64,000 nt of DNA, from the NCBI GenBank assembly GCA_026129905.1, contig JAHCHE010000028.1, positions 1-64,000 on the forward strand, written 5' to 3'. The notes beneath the pieces are model-generated. The model saw only the letters and a program-made list of their open reading frames with translations, had not been told where the DNA came from and did no database searches. Source of the DNA: Bryobacteraceae bacterium. GTDB lineage: Bacteria > Acidobacteriota > Terriglobia > Bryobacterales > Bryobacteraceae. A program made the position numbers and the translations under genes. Position 1 is the stretch's first letter, and each line of letters opens with the position of its first letter. Below are positions 27,821-35,637 of the stretch, in pieces.

Positions 27821-29218
27821 GTGTCATACATAAACACCGAGCATCCGGATTACATTGCGAAGAAAGCGCTATGGAAGACATACCGGGATCTGTATGTCGG
27901 TGGCGAGCAGCTCAAGATAAACGCACACCACTACCTGACGCGCCGGCAGAAGGAGCCGCTGGACGTTTATGGAGAGCGGCTTGGGCGGGTGTATTACGAA
28001 AACTATGTCGGCTCAATCATCGACTGGTACGCGGCAACGCTGTTCCGGCGTGAGCCGATGGTGATGGTGGAGGGCACGAACGATCCCGCCAAGCGCTTCA
28101 TCAACGAGTTCACGGAGGACTGCGACCTGAAGGGTAGCAGCCTCAGCGAGTTTTTTCGGCGCCAATTGATCGAGATGCTTGTCAGCGGATCAAGCTACAT
28201 TCTCCTGGATTTTCCGCGCGTGAAAACGCAAGCGCACAGCAGGGCGGAGGAGGAGGCGAGCGGGGCGTCGAGGGCATACCTTGTGGGTTACCAGGCGGAG
28301 CAGGTGATCAACTGGAGCCACGACGAGGCGGGCAATTACGACTGGGTGGTGCTGCGATCGCGCTACACGCATAAGGAGAGCGTGGAGAGCGGCGAGCTTG
28401 TTCAAGAGAACCGGTGGCTCTACTACGACAAGACGGAGTTCCGAGTATACCGACAGTTGGAAGGCCTGTCGTCGTCCGCCGGACCGGTGGAACTGATCGA
28501 CAGCGGCCGGCACGCGCTGGCAAAGCAGCGGCGCACGCCGGTTTTCGAGATGACGACGCCCGAAGGCTTGTGGCTGATGAACAAGGCGGCGCTGCTGCAA
28601 CTGGAGCATTTCAACAAGTCCAATGCGCTTTCGTGGGCATTGGCGATGGGGTTATTCGCTTCACCGGTGGTGTATTCGGACCGGGAGTGGAACCAGATCG
28701 TGGGAGAGTCGTATTACATCCAACTCGGGCCGCAAGACCGGTTTGGATGGACGGAGCCGGAAGGACACGTCTTCCAGATCGCGGCGGACAACCTGGCGCG
28801 CTTGCAGGAAGAGATCTACCGGGTGAGTTACGTCCTTTCGCAGGCGGGAGGCCGATTTTCCAGCCAAGCACTGCAATCCGGCGTAAGCAAGCAGAGGGAT
28901 TTCTCGGTCACGCAGGAGGTTCTGCGGGCGTACGGCGACATCGTGAAAGACACGATGAAGCGGATACTCCGATCGGCAACGAGCGCGAGGGACGACGGGC
29001 TGGCGATCGACGTCTCCGGGCTGGAGGAGTTCGACATCGGCGACTTCGGGGCAGAGCTTGCGGATGCGGAACGGCTGCTCAACCTGGGCATTCCGTCGCC
29101 GACTTTGCGAAGGCAGGTGTTCAAGAAGCTCGCGTTCAAATACCTCTGCGACGTGCGCCAGGAAGTGAAGGACCGGATCGCGCAGGAGATCGACGCCGGG
29201 GAACAAGCGGTTCTGTAG
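27821..29218 (+). CDS. Portal protein (DUF4055-like)
   Basis: A 465-residue protein starting at the GTG at 27821, 25 bases after terL. The segments GRVYYENYVGSIIDWYAATLFRREP, LVGYQAEQVINW and LSQAGGRFSSQALQSGVSKQRDF follow DUF4055 phage proteins, which occupy the portal position. The portal forms the dodecameric ring at one capsid vertex through which DNA passes. Position between TerL and scaffold supports the call. The 138 bases that follow hold no gene. Confidence 0.8.
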   Translation: MSYINTEHPDYIAKKALWKTYRDLYVGGEQLKINAHHYLTRRQKEPLDVYGERLGRVYYENYVGSIIDWYAATLFRREPMVMVEGTNDPAKRFINEFTEDCDLKGSSLSEFFRRQLIEMLVSGSSYILLDFPRVKTQAHSRAEEEASGASRAYLVGYQAEQVINWSHDEAGNYDWVVLRSRYTHKESVESGELVQENRWLYYDKTEFRVYRQLEGLSSSAGPVELIDSGRHALAKQRRTPVFEMTTPEGLWLMNKAALLQLEHFNKSNALSWALAMGLFASPVVYSDREWNQIVGESYYIQLGPQDRFGWTEPEGHVFQIAADNLARLQEEIYRVSYVLSQAGGRFSSQALQSGVSKQRDFSVTQEVLRAYGDIVKDTMKRILRSATSARDDGLAIDVSGLEEFDIGDFGAELADAERLLNLGIPSPTLRRQVFKKLAFKYLCDVRQEVKDRIAQEIDAGEQAVL

Positions 29219-29356
29219 GGGGGCCGTCTCACCAGAACAAGTGAATCGAGCGCCTAGCCTGCCGCGCCGGAGCAGAGGCAGTCGCCGAGGATCCGGCTGC
29301 GCGGTCAGGACAATGCGCGGCAGGCGCACCGGCGGCGTGTTTGAGAAAGGGAAAAG

Positions 29357-29941
29357 ATGGAACAGGAACACGAAGCGAGAGAAGCCGGAGGTCCGAAGGA
29401 CGGAACGCTCCGGACCGTGATACAGGAAGCAATCCAGGAGTTCATCGCGGCGCAGCGAGCGAAGGACGAGCCCGCTTACAAGACGGAACTATCCGAGGAA
29501 CGGGGCCGGCGGGAGCAACTCGAGCGGCGCCTGAACGAACTGATACAGGAGAACGAGCGGAGCAAGCGGGTGGCGGAAGAGGCGGAGCGCAGCAGCGCCA
29601 TCCGAAGCGAGCTTCAGCGACTGGGCGTGACGAAGGTGGATCTCGGATTTCGAGCGGTAAAGGACGACATTCACCGGTCGAAGGACGGGCGCCTGGTGGC
29701 GCGAACAGACGATGGAGATGTGAGCATGCAGGAATACCTGACCCGGTTCACGCGGGAGAATCCCGAGTTGCTGCCGGCAAGAATTCCGGGAGGCTCAGGG
29801 GCAACGGGATCGCATCCGAACGCGGCGCAAGGCGGCCGGATCGACCTAGCACAGATTCGGCCGGGAATGGACCGCAAAGAGCTGGACCAGATCCGGCGAG
29901 AGATCGCCCAAGCAATTACGCACTCATTCAGGGGCGAATAG
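29357..29941 (+). CDS. Capsid scaffold protein
   Basis: A 194-residue protein rich in Glu, Arg and Gln. A coiled coil covers about residues 40-85 (heptads through REQLERRLNELIQENERSKR). The C-terminal end (MDRKELDQIRREIAQAITHSF) is a short helix of the sort that binds coat protein. This composition and the place directly before the coat gene are typical of a scaffold. There is no protease gene, so scaffold would be released rather than cleaved, as in P22. The 134 bases to the coat gene include a small hairpin (30005-30021). Confidence 0.72.
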   Translation: MEQEHEAREAGGPKDGTLRTVIQEAIQEFIAAQRAKDEPAYKTELSEERGRREQLERRLNELIQENERSKRVAEEAERSSAIRSELQRLGVTKVDLGFRAVKDDIHRSKDGRLVARTDDGDVSMQEYLTRFTRENPELLPARIPGGSGATGSHPNAAQGGRIDLAQIRPGMDRKELDQIRREIAQAITHSFRGE

Positions 29942-30075
29942 GCAAGGTAGTCGGCCTGAACAGCCATAAGTGACAGCGATTCACCGTCCAAGCCGATAGG
30001 ATTGGGCGGCGAGTTCCCGCCGTTGGCTTTAGACCGTACACTTTCTCGGATGAGTGACTTCACTTAGGAGAAACA

Positions 30076-30987
30076 ATGGGAGCAATTACGTCTTCTAATT
30101 TGGCGAACGCGATTGTCAAGCTTGTAGCGGCTGATGCGTTACCGGCTTTGATGGGGAACCTTGTCATGGGCAACCTCGTCAATCGCGATTACGAGCCGAC
30201 TCTGGCGCAAGCGGGCGACACGGTGAACGTGGCGATTCCGCCGACGCTGGTGGCAAACAACCTGGCCGAAGGCGGCGCGGTGACTACGCAGAACCCGAAC
30301 CTGGGCAACGCGCAGATCGTACTGAACACGCACGCCGAAGCAACGTTCCAGATCCCGGACGTGACGAAGGTGCTGGCGGTTCCGGAACTGCTGAACCTGT
30401 ACATGCAGCCGGCCGTGATCGCCCTGGCGGAGAAGATCGAATCGGATCTGCTGAGCCTCTACTCGCAGTTTACCGCCAACACGGCGGTGGGAACGGGCGG
30501 CGCGTCCATCACGGAAGCGACGGTGGACGCGGCGGAAACGGCACTGTTCAACGCGAAGGTCCCGGCGGCCGCCTCCAAATACCTGGTGGTGGACGGGAAC
30601 ACGTACTCGCAACTGCGTCAGATCGAGCGGTTCAGCGAATTCAATTCGGCCGGCGAAGCCGGGTTGCGGGCGTTGGTGGACGGCACTGTCGGCAAGATCA
30701 AAGATTTCTTCGTTTTCCGTTCACAGTTCGTGAAGAAGACGGGGAGCGCTCCGGTGACGACGAACAACCTGGCCTTCACGCGGGATGCGATGGGGCTGGT
30801 GATCCGGCGCCTGCCGCAGCCGCTGCCAGGGACGGGTGCGGTGGCCGAGTACGCCGAGTTGGGCAGCTTCGGGATCCGGGTTGTGATGAGCTACCAGCCG
30901 AACACGCTTGCGCAGCAGTTCACGGTCGACGTTCTGTACGGGGTGGGCGTGCTTCGGAACGCGTTCGGCATCAAGGTGTTGAGCTAA
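30076..30987 (+). CDS. Major capsid protein (P22 coat-like, HK97 fold)
   Basis: A 303-residue protein preceded by an AGGAGA ribosome binding site. The N-terminus has ALPALMGNLVMGNLVNRDYE and GDTVNVAIPPTL, and the later VPELLNLYMQPAVIALAEKIESDLLSLY is the spine helix, a pattern seen in P22 coat protein-type capsids. It is shorter than P22 gp5 (430 residues), consistent with no inserted domain. There is no N-terminal delta domain for cleavage. A terminator follows immediately. Confidence 0.8.
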   Translation: MGAITSSNLANAIVKLVAADALPALMGNLVMGNLVNRDYEPTLAQAGDTVNVAIPPTLVANNLAEGGAVTTQNPNLGNAQIVLNTHAEATFQIPDVTKVLAVPELLNLYMQPAVIALAEKIESDLLSLYSQFTANTAVGTGGASITEATVDAAETALFNAKVPAAASKYLVVDGNTYSQLRQIERFSEFNSAGEAGLRALVDGTVGKIKDFFVFRSQFVKKTGSAPVTTNNLAFTRDAMGLVIRRLPQPLPGTGAVAEYAELGSFGIRVVMSYQPNTLAQQFTVDVLYGVGVLRNAFGIKVLS

Positions 30988-31003
30988 GGCGTTTCCCACG
31001 AAG

Positions 31004-31029
31004 GGGCCCCTCCGGGCGAGGGGTCCTTT
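31004..31029 (+). terminator. Rho-independent terminator after the coat gene
   Basis: A nine-base-pair stem (31004-31012 with 31018-31026, one G-U pair) with a five-base loop followed by a short run of T. It lies 17 bases after the coat stop. A partial terminator here would let the coat gene be transcribed more than the tail genes downstream. Confidence 0.7.
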
Positions 31030-31074
31030 CGACCATGAAACAAGGCAGAATTCATAACGAGAACAGGAGCGGAA

Positions 31075-31395
31075 ATGGATCTTAGAGCTTACTACCGCAA
31101 GATTCGTCAGATCGAAGAGGGGCTGGAAGAGAGTGATGTCGTAGTCGTCAGCAATGAGACGCCGGACGGCGGCAAAGCCGGCGTGCTGAGCGAAGCTTCG
31201 AGAGGGATCGCGGCCCGTCTTCTGGTGGAAGGCCGAGCAAGGCTGGCAACGGCCGAGGAGAGCGCGGCGTACCGGAAAGAAATGGTGGAGGCCAACAAGC
31301 GGGCGCAGGAGACGGCGGCGGCAAGCAGAGTGCAGGTTGCCGTAATTTCCGAAAACGAGCTGCGGGCATACAAATCCGCGAAGTCGCAGAAGTGA
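31075..31395 (+). CDS. Hypothetical protein of the phage-like cluster
   Basis: A 106-residue soluble, helical and charged protein with an AGGAG ribosome binding site. DGGKAGVLSEASRGIAARLLVEGRAR suggests a short surface-binding module followed by a long helix. The place just after the coat gene would suit a head decoration or head completion protein. I do not recognise a family. Confidence 0.55.
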   Translation: MDLRAYYRKIRQIEEGLEESDVVVVSNETPDGGKAGVLSEASRGIAARLLVEGRARLATAEESAAYRKEMVEANKRAQETAAASRVQVAVISENELRAYKSAKSQK

Positions 31396-31422
31396 CGAGC
31401 GGGAGCCGCGTGAGGGGAAGAG

Positions 31423-32169
31423 ATGTCACTATTCATCGACGGCGATGTGTCACACATCGATGATTTGCGCGCGTACGACTCGCCGATCCTGGAGCTTTCG
31501 GCCGCGGAAGGGATCGACCTCAGCGCCAAGCTCCGGGTAGCAGCCGCGGAAATCAGGGTGGAACTGGAGGAGTTTCTGCAGAAGCGCGCAAGGGGAGCGG
31601 CGGCGCGGGTCGAGCAGGTTGTGGTAACGCCCGCGCTGAAGCAATGGCACACGGTCCATTCGCTGGCGCTTGCGTACGGCGACATGTACGGCAATCACAT
31701 GAACGACCGGTATGAGCGCAAGTGGAAGGAGTACAAACTGCGGGCACGGCAGGCGGCCGCAACCGCGTTCCAGATCGGGATCGGAATGGCGGCGGAGGCG
31801 GTTCCGAAGGCGACGCCGCCGATCGTGCGAGCGACCGGCGGCAGCCTGATGCCGTACACGTACATCGTACGCATCGCGTGGCAAACGGAAACTGCGAAGA
31901 CCGGGACGCCGAGCGACGCCGTAACGGTGACGCTCGAGACCGGCGGCGGGCTTGCGGTGAGAGCGGTAAATGCACCATCGGCTGTCTCGGCGTACAGCGT
32001 CTACGCCTCGACAACGGACGAGCAGCCTACGCGGCAGAATGCCACACCGGTACCCAAGCACGAGGAATGGGTGATGCCATTCGAGGGATTAATCGAGGGC
32101 GAACCGCTGCCAATGGGGCCGACGGGGGATTGGTTCGTCCGAAACGACAGAGTGCTTCAGAGGGGCTAG
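31423..32169 (+). CDS. Putative head-tail connector with C-terminal beta-sandwich domain
   Basis: A 248-residue protein. Residues 30-125 are mostly helical (LRVAAAEIRVELEEFLQKRA, AYGDMYGNHMNDRYERKWKEY), as in head-tail adaptor proteins. From about 140 a fibronectin type III-like beta domain begins (YTYIVRIAWQTETAKTGTPSD, AYSVYASTTDEQP). A similar module occurs in the tail-tip protein of this cluster. Adaptors bind the portal and shape the head-tail junction. An added beta domain could project from the neck. Confidence 0.55.
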   Translation: MSLFIDGDVSHIDDLRAYDSPILELSAAEGIDLSAKLRVAAAEIRVELEEFLQKRARGAAARVEQVVVTPALKQWHTVHSLALAYGDMYGNHMNDRYERKWKEYKLRARQAAATAFQIGIGMAAEAVPKATPPIVRATGGSLMPYTYIVRIAWQTETAKTGTPSDAVTVTLETGGGLAVRAVNAPSAVSAYSVYASTTDEQPTRQNATPVPKHEEWVMPFEGLIEGEPLPMGPTGDWFVRNDRVLQRG

Positions 32170-32175
32170 GATTCG

Positions 32176-32673
32176 ATGGCGCAGATTGGCTATACGGCCG
32201 CGGAAACATTGCTGAAATTGCTGCGGTCGAGCAGGGGAATTGAGAACGCACTGGCGCAGATCTGCCTCCGGGAGGACATGCAGATACCGGCGATTGCGGA
32301 GAACCAAACGCAAGGGCAAAACGTGGCGAGCGACCTCGCGGAGAAGAACCAAGCGGTGCGGTATCCGGCATTGTATGTGTATTGCGACAAGGCGCAGAAC
32401 ACTCTGCGCGAGAAGTTTCGATCATTCTCCGGCACGGCGCGGCTAAATATCGAAATCCGCGCTTCGAAGGAAAAGCTGGACGGGCTGGAGCGCCTGCTGC
32501 ATCTCTATGTGGACGCCGTAACGCAGGTTCTGACCCAAAGTCGAGGCGACTGGGGACAAGGCATCTGCTATTCCGGCGCGTATGAAGTTCAGGTTGCCGC
32601 CGCGAAGGCTGGGGGCGCGAACTACATCCAGTCAGCAAAAGTCGTCTTAGAAGTCGGAGTGAGCCAGGCGTAA
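32176..32673 (+). CDS. Putative tail completion/terminator protein
   Basis: A 165-residue protein. RYPALYVYCDKAQNTLREKF, then a beta strand run (GTARLNIEIRASKEKLDGLE) and a C-terminal strand (QSAKVVLEVGVSQA) resemble the fold of tail terminator proteins such as lambda gpU. These cap the tail tube and join it to the head. The position between connector and tube genes agrees. The assignment is by position and predicted fold only. Confidence 0.5.
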   Translation: MAQIGYTAAETLLKLLRSSRGIENALAQICLREDMQIPAIAENQTQGQNVASDLAEKNQAVRYPALYVYCDKAQNTLREKFRSFSGTARLNIEIRASKEKLDGLERLLHLYVDAVTQVLTQSRGDWGQGICYSGAYEVQVAAAKAGGANYIQSAKVVLEVGVSQA

Positions 32674-32747
32674 AGGGGTTGAAGCCGCAGCGCTCCGAGC
32701 AGGGCAATGCGGCGCCGCGCCGGCGCCTGTCCACGTGGAGTTATTGC

Positions 32748-33914
32748 ATGTGTTACATATCAACGAACCAGAACCGGTTCTACAGTGCGTTGGAACAAGC
32801 GTACGGATTCGTAGCTCCGGTATATGACAAGAACCGACTGCCAGCCGTGAAGTTGTCCGCGACGCAGGAGCTAGAAAAGGCCGAGCGGAGAGACAAGACA
32901 GGCTCGCGGACGTTCGGCGGGATTCCTCACGGGGTGAGGAGACGCACCAGTTTCGGTTTGACTACGTACATGACGAGCTGGGCGCCGGCGGACGTTGCGC
33001 CAACTTACGATCCCCTGTTCGTCGCAGCGACGGGCGGGACGCCGCGATTGTTCGGCGGAGGGACGCTGGCGGCGATCAGCGGGACGCAGATCACGTTCAC
33101 GAGCGCCCACGGGCTTTCGGCGGGTCAAGGGATCAGTTGCGGCGGCGAGATCCGGTTCGTGAGGTCGATCGTGGATGGCCAGACGGTGCGGGTGAACGCG
33201 CCTTTCACGAATTCGCCGCGGCCGGGATGGCCGGTGGACCGGACGATCACGTACTGCCCCGGACCGACGCTCGGCAGCGTGTCGATCTACGACTACTGGA
33301 GTCCGCAGAATGCGGTACACCGGATCCTCGCGGGAGCGGCGATCGACGTGCTCAGTCTGAACATCAACGGTGATTTTCATGAATTCCGGTTCAAGGGAGC
33401 GGCCGGCGACCTGGTGGACAGCGCGAGCTTCGAGAGCGGGCAGGGAGGCCTGACGGGCTTTCCGGCCGAACCGACCGTGACCGCGTTGGATTACCCGGTG
33501 ATTCCGGGGAACCTTGGTCAAGCCTGGCTGGGCAGCGGCACGGAACAATTCCTGACCGTCACCAGCGCGGAGATCGAACTGGACAATAACCTCGACATGC
33601 GGGCGAGGGAGTTCGGGTCATCGGGGCCGCGGTGCGTAACACCGGGGCAGAGAGCGGTGCGGGCGAACTTCAGCCTGTACGAACAGCCGGACGCGCAGAC
33701 CAAAACGCTGTACCAGGCCGCGCGGCAGCGTTCGCCGATCAGCGTGATGTTCCAGCTTGGCATTCAAACAACGCAGCTATGCGGCGTGTACCTGAAGAGC
33801 GTGGTTCCAGAGGTCCCAGAATACGAGGACGACGAGGCGCGCCTGGAGTGGCGTTTTCGCCATTGCCGCGCGCAGGGGACGATCGACGACGAGATTTATA
33901 TCGCATTCGCGTAG
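32748..33914 (+). CDS. Major tail tube protein
   Basis: A 388-residue protein. The start is placed at ATG 32748 (MCYISTNQNRFYSALE) after a GGAG site; the open frame begins at 32679, but that stretch lacks coding character. The conserved arrangement near the ends (VTSAEIELDNNLDMRAREFGS and YLKSVVPEVPEYEDDEARLEWRF) is like siphovirus tube proteins, which polymerise around the tape measure. An inserted domain at about residues 105-155 (ISGTQITFTSAHGLSAGQ) probably decorates the outside of the tube, explaining the large size. Confidence 0.65.
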   Translation: MCYISTNQNRFYSALEQAYGFVAPVYDKNRLPAVKLSATQELEKAERRDKTGSRTFGGIPHGVRRRTSFGLTTYMTSWAPADVAPTYDPLFVAATGGTPRLFGGGTLAAISGTQITFTSAHGLSAGQGISCGGEIRFVRSIVDGQTVRVNAPFTNSPRPGWPVDRTITYCPGPTLGSVSIYDYWSPQNAVHRILAGAAIDVLSLNINGDFHEFRFKGAAGDLVDSASFESGQGGLTGFPAEPTVTALDYPVIPGNLGQAWLGSGTEQFLTVTSAEIELDNNLDMRAREFGSSGPRCVTPGQRAVRANFSLYEQPDAQTKTLYQAARQRSPISVMFQLGIQTTQLCGVYLKSVVPEVPEYEDDEARLEWRFRHCRAQGTIDDEIYIAFA

Positions 33915-33916
33915 AG

Positions 33917-34282
33917 ATGAAATACGAAAGCACTATTGCCATTGCTTCGACCACGGCGCCGGAAGTGACGTTCACCATCCAGCGCATGTCATTCGGACGG
34001 CGCGTCGAGCTGACCAGGCATGTCCGGGAACTCACGAAGAACGTGGAGTTCCTCGAGGCGGGCGGCGACGTCAACAGCAGGCTGGAGGCAGCGCTGTTGT
34101 TGGGAGAAGTGGAAAAACTCTACCTGAAATGGGGTTTGAAGGAGATCCGAGGGCTGTGGATCGACGGCGAAGAAGCGACGTTGGAAGCGCTGGTGGCGGC
34201 GGGTCCCGAAGAGCTGTGCAAGGAGATTGTCGCTGCCATCAAGCGGGAATGCGGCCTTAGCGAGGAAGAACGAAAAAACTGA
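33917..34282 (+). CDS. Tail assembly chaperone, short form (gpG-like)
   Basis: A 121-residue protein starting at ATG 33917, two bases after the tube gene. It is beta then alpha (VTFTIQRMSFGRRVELTRHV) with an acidic helical C-terminus ending EERKN. It takes the place of lambda gpG, the chaperone that coats the tape measure before tube assembly. The last three codons before the stop form the slippery sequence A AAA AAC, allowing a -1 shift into the following frame. A short and a long form are thus expected from one gene. Confidence 0.72.
   Translation: MKYESTIAIASTTAPEVTFTIQRMSFGRRVELTRHVRELTKNVEFLEAGGDVNSRLEAALLLGEVEKLYLKWGLKEIRGLWIDGEEATLEALVAAGPEELCKEIVAAIKRECGLSEEERKN
34273..34279 (+). promoter_or_regulatory. 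Programmed -1 frameshift site (A AAA AAC)
   Basis: The heptamer is in the correct phase (zero-frame codons AAA AAC) and is followed directly by the zero-frame stop TGA at 34280. Slippage continues in the frame that is open to 34611. A Shine-Dalgarno-like GAGGAAG lies just upstream (34262-34268), and downstream a weak hairpin is possible between CTTCCA (34290-34295) and TGGAAG (34321-34326). Confidence 0.8.
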
Positions 34283-34611
34283 TTGTCGCCTTCCATTTCC
34301 AGTTGGGGAACCGGGCCGCGTGGAAGTGCGAATCTTGCAGGTCAAGCGGCCTGGAAGCGGACCGCCGATGCGGATGGTTGGCGGCCAGGAACCGCGAGGG
34401 AGTCCGGCCCGTATGGATACGAAAAGGCGCGGTCTCGGAGACCTGTCCGGTATCGTATGTCACGGCGCAGAGCCAAGCGTGGCTTGAAGAATTCACCGCC
34501 TGGAAGATGATCGGCGGAGTAGATCTGCACGGTCTTCCGGCTCGTACGGTGGAAGCCTTCTGCATTCTCGAGGCGGAAGTGGCGAGAGAGATGAAGCATG
34601 GCGAACGATAG
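34279..34611 (+). CDS. Tail assembly chaperone, frameshift extension (gpT-like)
   Basis: This 110-codon frame lacks a well-placed start and would be made as a roughly 231-residue fusion with the gene before it after -1 slippage at 34273-34279. Near its beginning is a Cys cluster (WKCESCRSS ... RRCGW) that could bind a metal. The C-terminal half is helical (WLEEFTAWKMIG, AFCILEAEVAREMKHG). The fusion equals lambda gpGT, which loads tube subunits onto the tape measure. It overlaps the next gene by 14 bases. Confidence 0.7.
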   Translation: MIVAFHFQLGNRAAWKCESCRSSGLEADRRCGWLAARNREGVRPVWIRKGAVSETCPVSYVTAQSQAWLEEFTAWKMIGGVDLHGLPARTVEAFCILEAEVAREMKHGER

Positions 34612-35257
34612 TTACACAGAACAGCTGCTGACAAATCTGCTGGGAGACGCGCTCACGCGCATCACGAAGAGCGGGTGGAAGCAAGAGACGCTGGACGGAC
34701 TGATTCCTACCCTGCGCGGAGGCGCGACCGTGGTGAGCGGCGGCGACGACGGAGCGATGACGCAGTTAGCGAGGCAGTTGGCGGAGCTTACGCTCGCGTC
34801 AAGGACGCAGGCCGAGTATATCGAGGCGAACACGAAGGCGGTGATCGAGAACTCCGTGGCGAAGGCCAGCGGTTCGACAGCTTCAACGGCGGGAAACATC
34901 GGCCGTACGATCCTGTCGTTTCTCGGCGGCGGGTTCGGCCTGCCCCAGTTGATCGGGAAGTTGTTCGGCGGGAGGGAAGAAGCCGCGCCGGCCGCGCTGC
35001 CATCCTATTCGCTGCCCTCGCCGGTTCAGGTCAGCGCAGCCGTATCGAGTTCCGGGCTGCAGCCGATTCGCTACGCTTCCGACGGTCTGCCGCGCGCGGT
35101 GGAGGCGGCGCCCGCGGCCGCGAGCACGCCGATCACAATACAGGTGCAGGCAATCGACAGCCGGTCATTCAGGGACCACAGTTCGGAAATCGCGGCGGCG
35201 GTGCGGGAAGCGCTCCTTCACTCCCACAGCCTGAGCGACGTCGTTCTGGAGCTGTAA
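34598..35257 (+). CDS. Short tape measure protein
   Basis: A 219-residue protein in the tape-measure position directly after the G/GT pair. Residues 1-95 are helical (AMTQLARQLAELTLASRTQAEYI). A Gly-rich hydrophobic segment (TILSFLGGGFGLPQLIGKLFGG, in two pieces, about residues 108-129) is like the membrane-active part of tape measures. The C-terminus is Ala/Ser-rich then helical. Siphovirus tape measures usually have 600 residues or more, so the tail would be very short, roughly 30 nm at 1.5 angstrom per residue. Confidence 0.6.
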   Translation: MANDSYTEQLLTNLLGDALTRITKSGWKQETLDGLIPTLRGGATVVSGGDDGAMTQLARQLAELTLASRTQAEYIEANTKAVIENSVAKASGSTASTAGNIGRTILSFLGGGFGLPQLIGKLFGGREEAAPAALPSYSLPSPVQVSAAVSSSGLQPIRYASDGLPRAVEAAPAAASTPITIQVQAIDSRSFRDHSSEIAAAVREALLHSHSLSDVVLEL

Positions 35258-35276
35258 GGAAGGCGCGAGCGGCAAT

Positions 35277-35636
35277 ATGGCTACTTTCCCGACGCTGAAA
35301 ACAGGCGCGGTGGCGCAGTATCCGGCCCGGAAGACTACTTCGTTCTCGACTTGCGTGATGCGGTTTGTCGACGGGAACGAGCAGCGATTTCGAGAATATG
35401 GCAGGCCACTTCGAAGCTGGATCGTTGAGTTAGACCAACTCGACGACAGCGAGATGGCGCGGATCGAGGAGTTCTTCGCCTCGCAACAAGGCGTACTCGG
35501 CGTCTTCACATTCGTGGACCCCTGGGATGGCATTGAGTACCCGGAGTGCAGCCTGCAAGACCCGGAGCTTACGCTGACGTTCCTGCGAGAAGGGAAGGGG
35601 CAGGCGATGCTGAGAATCAACGAGAACCGGGTATAA
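35277..35636 (+). CDS. Distal tail-like protein, copy 1 (DUF2460-like)
   Basis: A 119-residue protein: FPTLKTGAVAQYP at the N-terminus, then RPLRSWIVELDQLDDSEMARIEEFF and VFTFVDPWDGIEYPE. The pattern (a beta module, the Glu/Phe-rich helix, then FxDPWDG) is like phage proteins near the tail tip, including the DUF2460 protein of the Rhodobacter gene transfer agent. The next gene repeats the same module, and the two are probably the product of duplication. Confidence 0.55.
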   Translation: MATFPTLKTGAVAQYPARKTTSFSTCVMRFVDGNEQRFREYGRPLRSWIVELDQLDDSEMARIEEFFASQQGVLGVFTFVDPWDGIEYPECSLQDPELTLTFLREGKGQAMLRINENRV

Positions 35637-35637
35637 G

